Positions 1 to 8,755 of a stretch of 64,000 nucleotides of DNA are shown here, one piece after another. The notes below the pieces were generated by a model, which was not told the origin of the DNA, did no database searches, and worked only from the letters and a program-made list of their open reading frames with translations. Source of the DNA: Bradyrhizobium erythrophlei (GTDB lineage: Bacteria; Pseudomonadota; Alphaproteobacteria; Rhizobiales; Xanthobacteraceae); contig NZ_LT670817.1 of NCBI RefSeq assembly GCF_900129425.1, forward strand, positions 1,054,001 to 1,118,000. Reading direction: 5' to 3'. Position numbers and translations under genes: made by a program. Numbering within the stretch: position 1 is the first letter of the stretch; every line of letters starts with the position of its first letter.

Positions 1-1993
1 CGTACTCGCTGCTTGCCGCCTTAAGCATGTCCTTTATGGCAGAAGCCGTGAGAATATCCGAACTGTTAGACGTCTTGGTCCGAGCCGAAGCGGGTAAGAA
101 GTCGAATTTGAAGTTGATATCCGAAATCACCAGATCTTTGAAATCCGATCTGTCCGCGACCATATTGAGCAATCCTGGCGCGTTTGAGTATCCTAGCGCT
201 CTGGTCATGGCGGGATTACGCAAATCCGCATCGATCAAGAGAGTACGCGCGCCGGCCTTAGCGAGAAACGCCGCAAAACTGGTCGCGACGGTCGTCTTAC
301 CTTCGCCAGTTAGTGCAGAAACGATCCCGATGATTTTGGCTCCAGTGGGATGAAGATCAATCGCCACCTTGATATATCGAAGTGCCTCCGCAGTCGAAGA
401 GAACGGTGCCGCATCGATAATTTGACGGAACGCGCGAGAATCTCGAGTGGCGCGCAGCCGGTTAAGACCGGGCTTGGTCTTCTTTAAAGCCGGCAGCACG
501 GCAAGACAACTCGTGTTTAACAGCCCTTCAATCTGCGAGCGGGTGTGGATCTGTCGATTCATCTGTTCACGAGCAAACGCGGCGATTCCTCCAAGGGCTA
601 ACCCGCACAGCGTTGCCAGTGCCATCGTCAACGTGATCTTGGGTGAACTGGGCCGACTCGGGGGGGAGGCGACTGTCACCAGTCGGGCCTCAGTGGAAGG
701 GAACGATTGCTGCTGGACGGATTGTGTGAAGCGGGTCAAAAACGTCTCATAAATTCCGCGATACGTGTTGGATGCAGTCTCGAGTTCACGCAGCCGCACT
801 TGCGCCTGCCGCGCCGAGGCCGACTTTTGGAAAACTTCCGTCATCCGTTTATCAATCGCCTCTTCCTGACTTCGAGCAATTGCCAGCTCACTCTTATAAC
901 TCTCGGAAATCCGGGAAACTTCGTCCCAAATCGCGCGTTGGAGGCCAGCCATTTCAGCGCGAAGATTTCGTGCCGCGATGTGATCCGACCCGTAACGGGA
1001 ACTCCATTCTGATTCTTTGCCCTGATCGTCCAGATATTGCTGGCGGAGCCTGGTGATCACAGGATTGCTCAAGGCGTCGTTTACGACCGGGTCGGGAATG
1101 TCAAGATTTCCTTTGTTGTTCGATCGCTGCTCCAAAACACGCGTTATGCGATCAACCTTTGCTCTCGCCTGAGTGGTATCGGATCGGGCCTTGGCTAGAG
1201 CAGTGCCAAGCTGATCAAGTTCGACTTCACTCGCTAATTTTCCGTCTACTCCGATTATGATGTTGTTTTCGGATTTAAAGTCTTGAACCTCTTTGAAAGC
1301 ATTGCTGGCCTGCTGGCGCAGCTCTCCAATCCGCAGCTGCAACCATTCGCTCGCACGGCGGGTCGCTTCAAACTTCGCTTGCAACTGATCTTCGATATAG
1401 GCATCCGCTACCGCGTTAGCGATCGTCGCAGCCTTCTCCCTGCTTAGGGAAGTATATTGAATCTGTTCGATATAGCTGTGGCCAAGCCGCAAGACTTTCA
1501 GATTGCTCTTGAAGACACCCAACGCCTGCTGCACTAATTCGTCGTTCAATACTGCCGGCTTGGAAGGGTCCGGGCTGGGTGGTGAACGGAATAGAGTAAA
1601 TATCCGCGACAAAATGCTGGGGCTTGCTCCGGTAAATTCCGGATCTTCCGTCAAATGCAATCGCTTGATAACGGCCAAAGCAACCGTTTCGGACTTGGTG
1701 GTTTCGATTTCGCTTTCGACGGAAGCGTCTTCAACCGATAGTTTTTCAGTAGACAACTCGGATTGGGTCCACGTGACTTTTTTGGTATCGATAATCATGT
1801 CCGCTTGCGCGGTGTATTTAGTTGGCGAGGTCACGATGTAGAGCGCACCGACGACGATCGACAAACCGGTGATGATGGCGATCAAGCGCCATTGACGCGA
1901 AAGAAAGACGCGAACCTGGGTCAACCCGGTGAACGGATCGTCCTTTACCGCCGTCTCGTAGGGTTGATTGAGAAATTGATTCGCGAAATTCAT
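1..1993 (-). CDS. Wzc/GumC-type EPS chain-length determinant fused to BY-kinase (partial)
   Basis: Read by hand on the minus strand: an ATG at 1993, preceded by a weak AGAGAA-type RBS, opens a frame that runs off the left edge after about 664 codons. Residues about 36-55 form a membrane segment, as in Wzz domains. A long helical periplasmic part follows, then a second hydrophobic stretch near residue 460. The C-terminal cytoplasmic part has a P-loop (LTGEGKTT, Lys about 566) and a Walker A' motif (LLIDADLRNP). This is the architecture of bacterial tyrosine autokinases that control polymerisation and export of exopolysaccharide at the inner membrane. The tyrosine-rich tail, if present, lies outside the window. 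It sits 15 bases downstream of a small exported protein gene on the same strand, so the two are probably one transcript. Confidence 0.9.
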   Translation of the reverse strand, partial: MNFANQFLNQPYETAVKDDPFTGLTQVRVFLSRQWRLIAIITGLSIVVGALYIVTSPTKYTAQADMIIDTKKVTWTQSELSTEKLSVEDASVESEIETTKSETVALAVIKRLHLTEDPEFTGASPSILSRIFTLFRSPPSPDPSKPAVLNDELVQQALGVFKSNLKVLRLGHSYIEQIQYTSLSREKAATIANAVADAYIEDQLQAKFEATRRASEWLQLRIGELRQQASNAFKEVQDFKSENNIIIGVDGKLASEVELDQLGTALAKARSDTTQARAKVDRITRVLEQRSNNKGNLDIPDPVVNDALSNPVITRLRQQYLDDQGKESEWSSRYGSDHIAARNLRAEMAGLQRAIWDEVSRISESYKSELAIARSQEEAIDKRMTEVFQKSASARQAQVRLRELETASNTYRGIYETFLTRFTQSVQQQSFPSTEARLVTVASPPSRPSSPKITLTMALATLCGLALGGIAAFAREQMNRQIHTRSQIEGLLNTSCLAVLPALKKTKPGLNRLRATRDSRAFRQIIDAAPFSSTAEALRYIKVAIDLHPTGAKIIGIVSALTGEGKTTVATSFAAFLAKAGARTLLIDADLRNPAMTRALGYSNAPGLLNMVADRSDFKDLVISDINFKFDFLPASARTKTSNSSDILTASAIKDMLKAASSEY

Positions 1994-2008
1994 GGTGATT
2001 TTCTCTGA

Positions 2009-2623
2009 CTAAGTGCGCCTCATGGCCCCGGCTCGCTCATGTAGCGCGTCGAACTTGCTGGAACTGCCGCAGCCCGTCAAAGCGGATTGATTCAGAGCGG
2101 CGACGCCAAATACGCCTGCCGTATTCGTTGAAGAAGCGCCACCACCATCCGAGCCGGACGTACCGCGGACCGACCGGTGCGGGTTAATGACGACCATGCT
2201 CCCCGCGGAACCGGTTGCAGCTGTCGACAGATCACCCACCACCGCTGTGAATAGGGTCTGGAACTGGCTGTCTTCAAAACCTGCCGCCGCTCGCTGAACT
2301 TGCGGCGCAACCTGCTGATCGACGGCCAGACAAGTCAGCGCCGGCTGGGCAACGCCCGCCGCAATTGCCCCCTGGAACCGTGGTTGTGCGGTTTGCGCCA
2401 CGTAACCGAGATCGGGCGCGAGTTGTGGTTCGTTCACTGCGAGATTTCCCGCAGAGGCAGCCACGGCTGGCCAATCCGTGCCGGGGGCGCGGATTGTGCT
2501 GAACTCATTAAGGTCTTCAAATGAAAGCGGGGGAACCATCATACACGCCGTGGCTGCCGGGTTTCCGAAAAGGGCAGTAACCGCCACCAACCCAAAGACA
2601 ACGCTCATCAATTTAATACCCAT
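2009..2623 (-). CDS. small exported protein upstream of wzc-like gene
   Basis: 204 residues with an N-terminal hydrophobic signal-like segment (about residues 5-26, ending PAATA before a Cys). The rest is Ala/Ser/Gly-rich and low in charge. The context before the Cys (ATAC) is a poor lipobox, so it may be a plain secreted protein rather than a lipoprotein. No family was recognised. It is co-directional with, and only 15 bases upstream of, the Wzc-type gene, so an envelope role in polysaccharide export is plausible but unproven. It could also be a periplasmic structural protein. The ATG start at 2623 is the natural start for the signal peptide. Confidence 0.65.
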   Translation of the reverse strand: MGIKLMSVVFGLVAVTALFGNPAATACMMVPPLSFEDLNEFSTIRAPGTDWPAVAASAGNLAVNEPQLAPDLGYVAQTAQPRFQGAIAAGVAQPALTCLAVDQQVAPQVQRAAAGFEDSQFQTLFTAVVGDLSTAATGSAGSMVVINPHRSVRGTSGSDGGGASSTNTAGVFGVAALNQSALTGCGSSSKFDALHERAGAMRRT

Positions 2624-2963
2624 GACATTCCCCGTTTCAAATGCAAAGATCCTCCGCTATTTGTTTGGCGCCGCAATATTTAATCGAGTTAGTAACTCAT
2701 ATGGCCCGCGCGATCAACCAACTTTCGCTGGCTGAGGTTGCTCCGCCGAAAGGCCGCAACCGCGCAATTGGAGTATCTCTATGAAATCAATGGTTTTAAC
2801 CGACCGAAGAGCGCGCCTTGTCGCGTCAAGTTTTAGCAGAATTAAGCATCTAACGTGCCAGTATAGTATAATTAACGAAAGCGTGATAAGTTGCCGGATA
2901 GCCGGTTTAATGTGGATTTGACCATATTGGCTTACAAATTCCGTATTTGCGCGGCGAAGTGAC
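2624..2963. other. AT-rich divergent intergenic region
   Basis: About 340 bases between the divergent exported-protein gene and the phosphatase gene. The stretch is AT-rich around 2820-2900 and presumably holds both promoters. No convincing ORF, hairpin or operator could be identified by eye. Confidence 0.5.
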
Positions 2964-3749
2964 GTGCGTTCAACAGTCTGGCTGCACGAGAAGTTTTTGG
3001 TTCGCGGCCGGCGGCCGTCATTGCCGGCCGGACTTCGTGTCTACGCAATCGGCGATATCCATGGTCGACTGGATTTGCTCAATCAATTGCTGGCCCTCAT
3101 CGATGCGGATATGGAGCAATTTCCAGCGACCAGGCCGGTCTACGTGTTCCTGGGCGATTACATTGATCGCGGGCATTGGTCGCGCGAAACGATCGAGCGA
3201 CTCATTGAGCATGCTGCCGAGCATGAATCGGTATTCCTGAAGGGCAACCATGAACTGATTGCTATCAGTTGTTTAAGCGACGGCACCAAGATCGATCAAT
3301 GGTTGCGTCTTGGCGGCATGGAAACGTTGTCATCTTATGGTGTCGGGGCAGACTTAGTCGCCAATCGCAAGCAGACGGCCGGAACGCAACTGGCGTTTCA
3401 CAGCGCACTGCCGCAGTCGCATTTTCGCTTTTTTCGAAACTTGCGGGAATGGTTTGCGAGCGGGGATTTTTTCTTCGTCCATGCCGGAGTGAATCCTGAT
3501 GTTGATCTCGCGCATCAGACGGAAAAAGACCTGTTATGGATTAGACACGAATTTCTCTTTTCGAGCCGGGATTTCGGAAAAATCATCATCCATGGACATA
3601 CACCGACCACGGAAATTGAGCTGCGGTCAAATCGGATCAATATAGACACGGGCGCCTTTGCGACCGGTCGCTTAACTTGTCTGGTGATTGAGGGCGAAAC
3701 ATTGTCGGTCATCGATACCGTGCCTAATCAAAAAAATTGCCAGCGTTGA
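2964..3749 (+). CDS. PPP-family metallophosphoesterase (Ser/Thr or diadenosine-tetraphosphatase-like)
   Basis: 261 residues with the complete PPP metal-site series: GDIHG (30-34), GDYIDRG (64-70), GNHE (94-97) and a C-terminal HGHTP. These bind the two catalytic metals in Ser/Thr phosphatases of the PrpA/ApaH group. A GTG at 2964 is used as start; the first catalytic motif lies only 30 residues in, so little N-terminal sequence can be missing. The product should be cytoplasmic. It lies in the EPS locus, divergent from the Wzc operon, and its stop is two bases from the convergent stop of the next glycosyltransferase. A role in dephosphorylating EPS regulators is inference from position only; nucleotide substrates are equally possible. 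Confidence 0.85.
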   Translation: MRSTVWLHEKFLVRGRRPSLPAGLRVYAIGDIHGRLDLLNQLLALIDADMEQFPATRPVYVFLGDYIDRGHWSRETIERLIEHAAEHESVFLKGNHELIAISCLSDGTKIDQWLRLGGMETLSSYGVGADLVANRKQTAGTQLAFHSALPQSHFRFFRNLREWFASGDFFFVHAGVNPDVDLAHQTEKDLLWIRHEFLFSSRDFGKIIIHGHTPTTEIELRSNRINIDTGAFATGRLTCLVIEGETLSVIDTVPNQKNCQR

Positions 3750-3751
3750 GC

Positions 3752-4858
3752 TCACCGCCAAGATGAGTGCTTTTGGGCCTGTAAATCCTCTATATGCGCA
3801 CGCATCTTGGCAAAAAACTGATCGCGACCGAATTGCCTGGCGTGTCTAGTAATTTTTTCCGGATCGAAACTTATATCAGCAAGGCTCGCGACCGCTGCCG
3901 AGATGGCCTCGACAGTATGTTCGTTAAAAAAAACCCCAGAGACGCCGTTTGCTACGGTTTCCACCGCACCACCGCGGCCGAATGCGACGACAGGCCGACC
4001 GCTCGCCATGGCTTCAACAGGGACCATGCCGAAGTCTTCTTCACCAGGAAAAATCAACGCTTGGCATCTGGCATAGTGTCGTTTGAGAACTTCGAATGGC
4101 TGTGGACCAAGAACCGAGACGGTCGGGCCGGCAAGTTGACGGATCTCCTCTAGCATGTCACCTCCGCCAATGACGATCAGCTTCGATTTCATTGCATTGA
4201 AGGCACGCACCGCAAGGTCAGGTCGTTTATAAGCGACGAGTTCGCCAACCATAAGATAGTAGTCTTCAAGTTCCGAAGTCGGTGCGATCGAAAATGCCTC
4301 GGTGTCGACGGGAGGAGAAATAACTTTCGAATCGACCCCGTAATAGCGTCGAATACGCTTTGCGACGGTCTGCGAATTGGCAACAAAACTGTCGACGCGC
4401 GCGGCCGAGGAAACGTCCCACATTCGCAGATAATGCGATAGGGAAGGCATCAATAGTCGCGCCATCGGACCGGCGCCTTCCCTGTAATCGTGATACATAT
4501 TCCAAATGTATCTCATCGGAGTGTGACAGTAGCAGACGTGGAGCGCGTCCGGGGCTGGAATTACTCCTTTTGCCGGTCCTGATTCGCTGCTGATGACTAG
4601 ATCGTAGCCCCGCAGATCGAATTGCTCGAGTGCCATTGGCATCAGCGGCAGATAAGTCTTGTACATTTTGGCAGCGCGGGGCAGAGAATTAATGAAACTC
4701 GGAACGACCTTGTGCTGGCGAATCGTTTCGGAAATCTCCTGCGGCGCGTAAACATGGGTGAAGATGTCTGCCTGCGGATACATCTCGCATAGCGCCTCGA
4801 TTACCTTTTCGCCGCCGCGCATACCCACCAGCCAGTAGTGAACGATTGCGACTTTCAT
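3752..4858 (-). CDS. GT4-family glycosyltransferase
   Basis: 368 residues from the ATG at 4858, chosen because a purine-rich GGGGGAA precedes it and the protein then begins directly with the first Rossmann strand (MKVAIVHYW). An upstream in-frame extension of 21 residues to 4921 is less likely. A glycine-rich GMRGGEKV loop follows the first strand, and the C-terminal half has the E-x7-E nucleotide-sugar motif (EEDFGMVPVEAM). This is the GT-B fold of retaining GT4 enzymes of the WbaZ/ExpE4 type that add sugars to lipid-linked EPS precursors on the cytoplasmic face. It is convergent with the phosphatase gene. The sugar specificity cannot be read from sequence. Confidence 0.88.
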   Translation of the reverse strand: MKVAIVHYWLVGMRGGEKVIEALCEMYPQADIFTHVYAPQEISETIRQHKVVPSFINSLPRAAKMYKTYLPLMPMALEQFDLRGYDLVISSESGPAKGVIPAPDALHVCYCHTPMRYIWNMYHDYREGAGPMARLLMPSLSHYLRMWDVSSAARVDSFVANSQTVAKRIRRYYGVDSKVISPPVDTEAFSIAPTSELEDYYLMVGELVAYKRPDLAVRAFNAMKSKLIVIGGGDMLEEIRQLAGPTVSVLGPQPFEVLKRHYARCQALIFPGEEDFGMVPVEAMASGRPVVAFGRGGAVETVANGVSGVFFNEHTVEAISAAVASLADISFDPEKITRHARQFGRDQFFAKMRAHIEDLQAQKHSSWR

Positions 4859-5304
4859 CAAATTCCCCCAAACCCCGGCGGTTCGCGGTGCGCGTTCACG
4901 CACCATTCTACATGCATTCAATCGGCAGCATTAAATCGCCCAAAACCAGGGCGTCCAATGGCCTGGGTTTCGAACCTCGATGCTGGTGCTGGGCTATTCT
5001 TTGCTAGCGTTCGAATTGCTGCCGTGCTTGTCCCTGTTGGGTAGACCTTATTCCATTCTCAGGCACCCGCGGCCACGATTGCGGGCGTCCAAGACCGATG
5101 GATGCCGATTAATACTAAAACCAGCGTCTTGCGCTGTCTAACGTTAACGTATTCTTTTCAGGCAGAGGAAGCTTGCCTTGTTTGGAATTACGAGCATCGT
5201 TAAGTGCCGTCGGCCGCGGGTCTTTCGGGGAACGATGGTCGACCCGTCTATTTGGCATTATGACAGCGGATCTTTATCGAACGGACAGGTGAGGGCTTTT
5301 TGCA
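4859..5304. other. divergent promoter region between two glycosyltransferase genes
   Basis: About 445 bases separating divergent GT4 genes. Short AT-rich patches occur near 5110-5160. The only clear signal is the Shine-Dalgarno AGGTGAGG at about 5287-5294 serving the TTG start at 5305. No ORF or strong hairpin seen. Confidence 0.4.
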
Positions 5305-6468
5305 TTGAAACGTCGAAGCATTGAAGTGTATTTAAAACGACCAGACAATGAGATGGCGGTGCGCTTTCGGCGGTTAGCAATCAACGGTAAATTTCTGACT
5401 GCGGGACCGACGGGCGTGCACCGGGTTGCCGAGCAACTCGTGCGCCAGCTGGCAATGCATCGCGACGAGCTCGCCGATCTGTTTGAACAGCCTCCGCGTC
5501 TTATTACTCCGCCCAACGCACATAATGAATCTCTCGATGTATTCGACCGGGAGCGCCGTGGCGTGTTCCGCGGTCAGTTATGGGAGCAAATCGATCTTCC
5601 GCGGCTAACCCGATCGGATCTGCTGCTGAACCTTTGCAATTTGGGGCCGATGGCAAGCAGAGCCGCGATCACCATGGTTCATGACGCCCAGACGTTCACG
5701 ACGCCAAAATCATATTCGTGGGCTTTCGGCAATTGGTACCGCAACGTGTTGCCGGTGCTGGGGCATAGACACGCACGGATACTGGCGGTGTCTGAGTTCT
5801 CAGCGAATGAATTGGCGCGGGTTGGCGTTGCTCGGCGAGACAGTATCTCCGTCGTGCCTAATGGGGTCGATCACCTGCTCGACTGTGCCTCGCAGCCTGA
5901 AATTGTCCAACTGCTAGCCCTTGATCCTCGCAAATTTATAGTTGGGCTATCCAACGTCCAGGTCCACAAGAATATTGGCGTGTTACTCAAGGCGTTTGCG
6001 GCGTCCGAGTTGGACCAACTGAAGCTCGTTCTGGTCGGAGCCGCTAAGCGCGAAGAATTCGAGATGCTTGGGCATTCGGTACCGTCCAATGTTGTGTTCG
6101 CTGGGCGGATTAGCGACGGAGAATTGCGGGCCCTGCTGGAATCCGCCTTGTGTGTTGGCTTTCCTTCTACAACGGAGGGATTTGGCCTGCCGCCGCTCGA
6201 AGGTATGAGTCTTGGCTGTCCAGCGGTGTTGGCGCCATGTGGTGCGTTGCCTGAAGTTGGAGGCGGCAGCGCTCTTTTTGCCGGGCCGGCCGATCCCCGG
6301 CAATGGGTCGCTGCCATCCGACGGCTTGCTGACGATGCTGACTTCTGGGCCAACTATTCTCGCGCCGGCCGCCAACGTGCGGGCTCATTTACCTGGAGGC
6401 GCGCAGGACAAAAACTGGTCGATGTTATCAAAGAGGTTGTTCTGGCCGATGTCGCCCAAGGTCGATAG
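5305..6468 (+). CDS. GT4-family glycosyltransferase (mannosyltransferase-like)
   Basis: 387 residues. The TTG at 5305 is preferred because AGGTGAGG lies 8-10 bases upstream; the internal ATG at 5353 has no visible RBS, although it would remove only 16 residues. Features are an N-terminal GPTGVHR loop for acceptor/phosphate contact, VSEFSANEL and VPNGVDH segments typical of GT4, and the E-x7-E motif in TEGFGLPPLEGM. A cytoplasmic retaining glycosyltransferase for EPS repeat-unit assembly. The next gene overlaps its 3' end, so the pair is probably translationally coupled. Confidence 0.88.
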   Translation: MKRRSIEVYLKRPDNEMAVRFRRLAINGKFLTAGPTGVHRVAEQLVRQLAMHRDELADLFEQPPRLITPPNAHNESLDVFDRERRGVFRGQLWEQIDLPRLTRSDLLLNLCNLGPMASRAAITMVHDAQTFTTPKSYSWAFGNWYRNVLPVLGHRHARILAVSEFSANELARVGVARRDSISVVPNGVDHLLDCASQPEIVQLLALDPRKFIVGLSNVQVHKNIGVLLKAFAASELDQLKLVLVGAAKREEFEMLGHSVPSNVVFAGRISDGELRALLESALCVGFPSTTEGFGLPPLEGMSLGCPAVLAPCGALPEVGGGSALFAGPADPRQWVAAIRRLADDADFWANYSRAGRQRAGSFTWRRAGQKLVDVIKEVVLADVAQGR

Positions 6469-7375
6469 TACATCAATGACGACTCACTCGCCCAGCCGAA
6501 TTGCCATCGTTATTGCCAGCACTGGCCGGCCGGTGGAACTCGGACGCTGGAGTGATCACGCGCGGAGGCAAACACTTCCGCCATCGGCATTGGTTTATGC
6601 CGTTGCGAAGCCCGCGGACTTGCCCCGCTGCAGCGATTTGCAAGGTGCTGTTGCGGTGGTCGCCAGCGTTCCGGGCTTGCCTATACAACGCAACGCAGGT
6701 CTCGAGGCAGTGATCAGGTCGAATGATATCATCGCCTATTTCGATGATGATTATGTGCCGTCTTCCTACTGCGTCGAGGGAATCGATCACTTTTTTCGAA
6801 TGCATCCTGACGTCGCGGCAGCTAATGGGATGCTTCTCGCCGATGGCATTAATTCGGCTGGAATTCCCTACGAGGAGGCGACAGAGTTGGTTAGCCGGCA
6901 TGATAACCGGCAACGGGCGCAAGGGGTGGTGCTTCATGAATTGAACGGACTTTACGGCTGCAACATGGTTTTTCGCGCCAAGGCTATCGGCGAAGAACGC
7001 TTCGACGAACAGCTTCCGTTGTATGCCTGGCAGGAAGACATCGATTTCTCGGCGCGCGTGGGCCGACACGGCCGGCTAGTGAAAACGAACGCATTCCACG
7101 GCGTGCATCAAGGCATGAAGGGCGCGAGGCTATCAGGCATTCGCCTCGGATATTCGCAAGTCGTCAATCCGATCTATCTGGTACGCAAAGGGACGCTGCC
7201 GGCAAAGGATGCAACCAAGTTAATGCTCAAGAATATCCTTATGAATCATGCCAAGGCACCATTTCCGGAGCCTTGGATTGATCGCCTCGGGCGGTGTAGG
7301 GGCAATTGGCTAGCTTTGTTCGACGTGCTGACGGGACGAGACCACCCGAAGAGAATCTTGACGTTGCCCCGATAG
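6449..7375 (+). CDS. GT2-family glycosyltransferase
   Basis: 308 residues from ATG 6449, overlapping the upstream GT4 gene by 20 bases; an ATG at 6476 is the alternative. A much longer frame opens at 6212 but would run inside the GT4 gene. The GT-A fold is shown by the first strand RIAIVIASTGRP and the metal-binding acidic cluster YFDDDYVPS. A later ELNGLYGCNM and a W-Q-E-D segment (AWQEDIDF) match the acceptor/catalytic part of inverting GT2 enzymes. It probably acts with the preceding GT4 enzyme in adding side-chain or backbone sugars to the EPS unit. Confidence 0.85.
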   Translation: MSPKVDSTSMTTHSPSRIAIVIASTGRPVELGRWSDHARRQTLPPSALVYAVAKPADLPRCSDLQGAVAVVASVPGLPIQRNAGLEAVIRSNDIIAYFDDDYVPSSYCVEGIDHFFRMHPDVAAANGMLLADGINSAGIPYEEATELVSRHDNRQRAQGVVLHELNGLYGCNMVFRAKAIGEERFDEQLPLYAWQEDIDFSARVGRHGRLVKTNAFHGVHQGMKGARLSGIRLGYSQVVNPIYLVRKGTLPAKDATKLMLKNILMNHAKAPFPEPWIDRLGRCRGNWLALFDVLTGRDHPKRILTLPR

Positions 7376-7542
7376 GTAAACAATTGTAGTGCTAGTCTGT
7401 CCCAAGGTGTTTCCGCGACAAGAGGGGAACATTCAAGATCTTACCGATTTGATCGCACCCATAATGCCGGGCGATCGTTTCGCAGGAGGCGCCGATCTCC
7501 TCTTGGTGTGGGTACTATCTTTCCGATCGAGCCGCAGGGTCC

Positions 7543-8691
7543 TTAGCCCGCGATCGCACGCGTTAGCGCCCAACGCCAACTAGCGACCGCTTTCTCCAAC
7601 GAAAACCTTGTGACGCTAAGTTGAAGTTGGGAAAGCCGACTGGCGCGCTCCTCATGGGTCATGGCAGCTATCTTTCGCATGCCGGCAGCGATATCAGCCA
7701 CGTCGAGCGGATTTACGAATACCGCTGCGCAGCCGGCAACCTCTTCCAATGCCCCGCGGCCGCTTAAAACCGGGACCAGACCATAATTAATTGCCTCAGC
7801 CGCAGGAAGCCCAAAGCCCTCGAGCAAACTCGGCAAAATGAAGCCCTGTGCCTTTCTGTACAGCCACCGAAGTTGATCGTCTTTCACGTAACCGGCTAGA
7901 ATTACCCCCGCTGTCGCCTGTGCCAGGGTTATCACCGCCTCCGCGCCCGGCTCCGGACCGCCACAGATGACGTATGCGTACCCTTCCTTCGCAAGCCCCG
8001 AAGCATCGAAAGCCTGTATGGAACGCAACTGGTTCTTGCGTGCGCCAATGCTGCCCACTGTCAGAAGGAACTTGGAAGGAATGTCAGGAAACGCTTCTTC
8101 GTCTCTCCGCTCCATACCGCTCCGAATTGGCGGATAGACCACCTGCAGCAGAGGGAATTCACTTCCGCAGTAGCTGACGAAATCCCTCCGCGAAGCCTCG
8201 CTGACGAACAGCATGAACGGTCTCGCCGCTTTAATCATGTCGAACGCAAGGGTGTACAACTCTCTGACCCCCGGCTCGTAAAGATCGGGATGGGTTATCG
8301 GACCCATATCATGACATAAAACCACGTCGTTCGATTTCAAATTATAGAGCACGCATTCCCTTGGGTCGGTAAACACCATCGGACGGGGATGCGAAATCGG
8401 CGCCGGACCGATGTGGCCTTGGTAACTCCGCACTCGAAGATCGACTTCGATGCGGGCAAGCCTTCCTAACACTCGTGCAACGGACTTAGGGGGCAGGTTC
8501 TTTAGCGGAATTCGCCAGTAATAACAGGTGCGGATCAAATCCCGGGAAGCATCGATCATGTCCTTGCAAAAGAAATACTTACCCGTGCGATTGTTGAGCG
8601 CTAACGTGAATTCACAATCCAATGCAGGGGAAACTCCAAGCACAAAACAATCCTCATCTGGTTGATCAAGGTCTAAGATAGAGTGCTGCAC
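7543..8691 (-). CDS. GT4-family glycosyltransferase
   Basis: 382 residues from a GTG at 8691 with no strong RBS, so the start is less certain than the body. The C-terminal GT-B domain is clear: LTVGSIGARKNQ, a FILPSLLEGFGLPAAEA segment with the E-x7-E motif, and a VNPLDVADIA stretch typical of the GT4 C-terminus. A cytoplasmic retaining glycosyltransferase for EPS assembly. It is transcribed opposite to the upstream pair and lies 64 bases from the next gene on the same strand (8756-10012), suggesting a small minus-strand operon. Confidence 0.87.
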   Translation of the reverse strand: MQHSILDLDQPDEDCFVLGVSPALDCEFTLALNNRTGKYFFCKDMIDASRDLIRTCYYWRIPLKNLPPKSVARVLGRLARIEVDLRVRSYQGHIGPAPISHPRPMVFTDPRECVLYNLKSNDVVLCHDMGPITHPDLYEPGVRELYTLAFDMIKAARPFMLFVSEASRRDFVSYCGSEFPLLQVVYPPIRSGMERRDEEAFPDIPSKFLLTVGSIGARKNQLRSIQAFDASGLAKEGYAYVICGGPEPGAEAVITLAQATAGVILAGYVKDDQLRWLYRKAQGFILPSLLEGFGLPAAEAINYGLVPVLSGRGALEEVAGCAAVFVNPLDVADIAAGMRKIAAMTHEERASRLSQLQLSVTRFSLEKAVASWRWALTRAIAG

Positions 8692-8755
8692 TAATCCGGT
8701 AGTTGCTCAATTCCTAAATCGGCCCCTGTTGTTGAAGCGGATCCCACAGAGAAGT

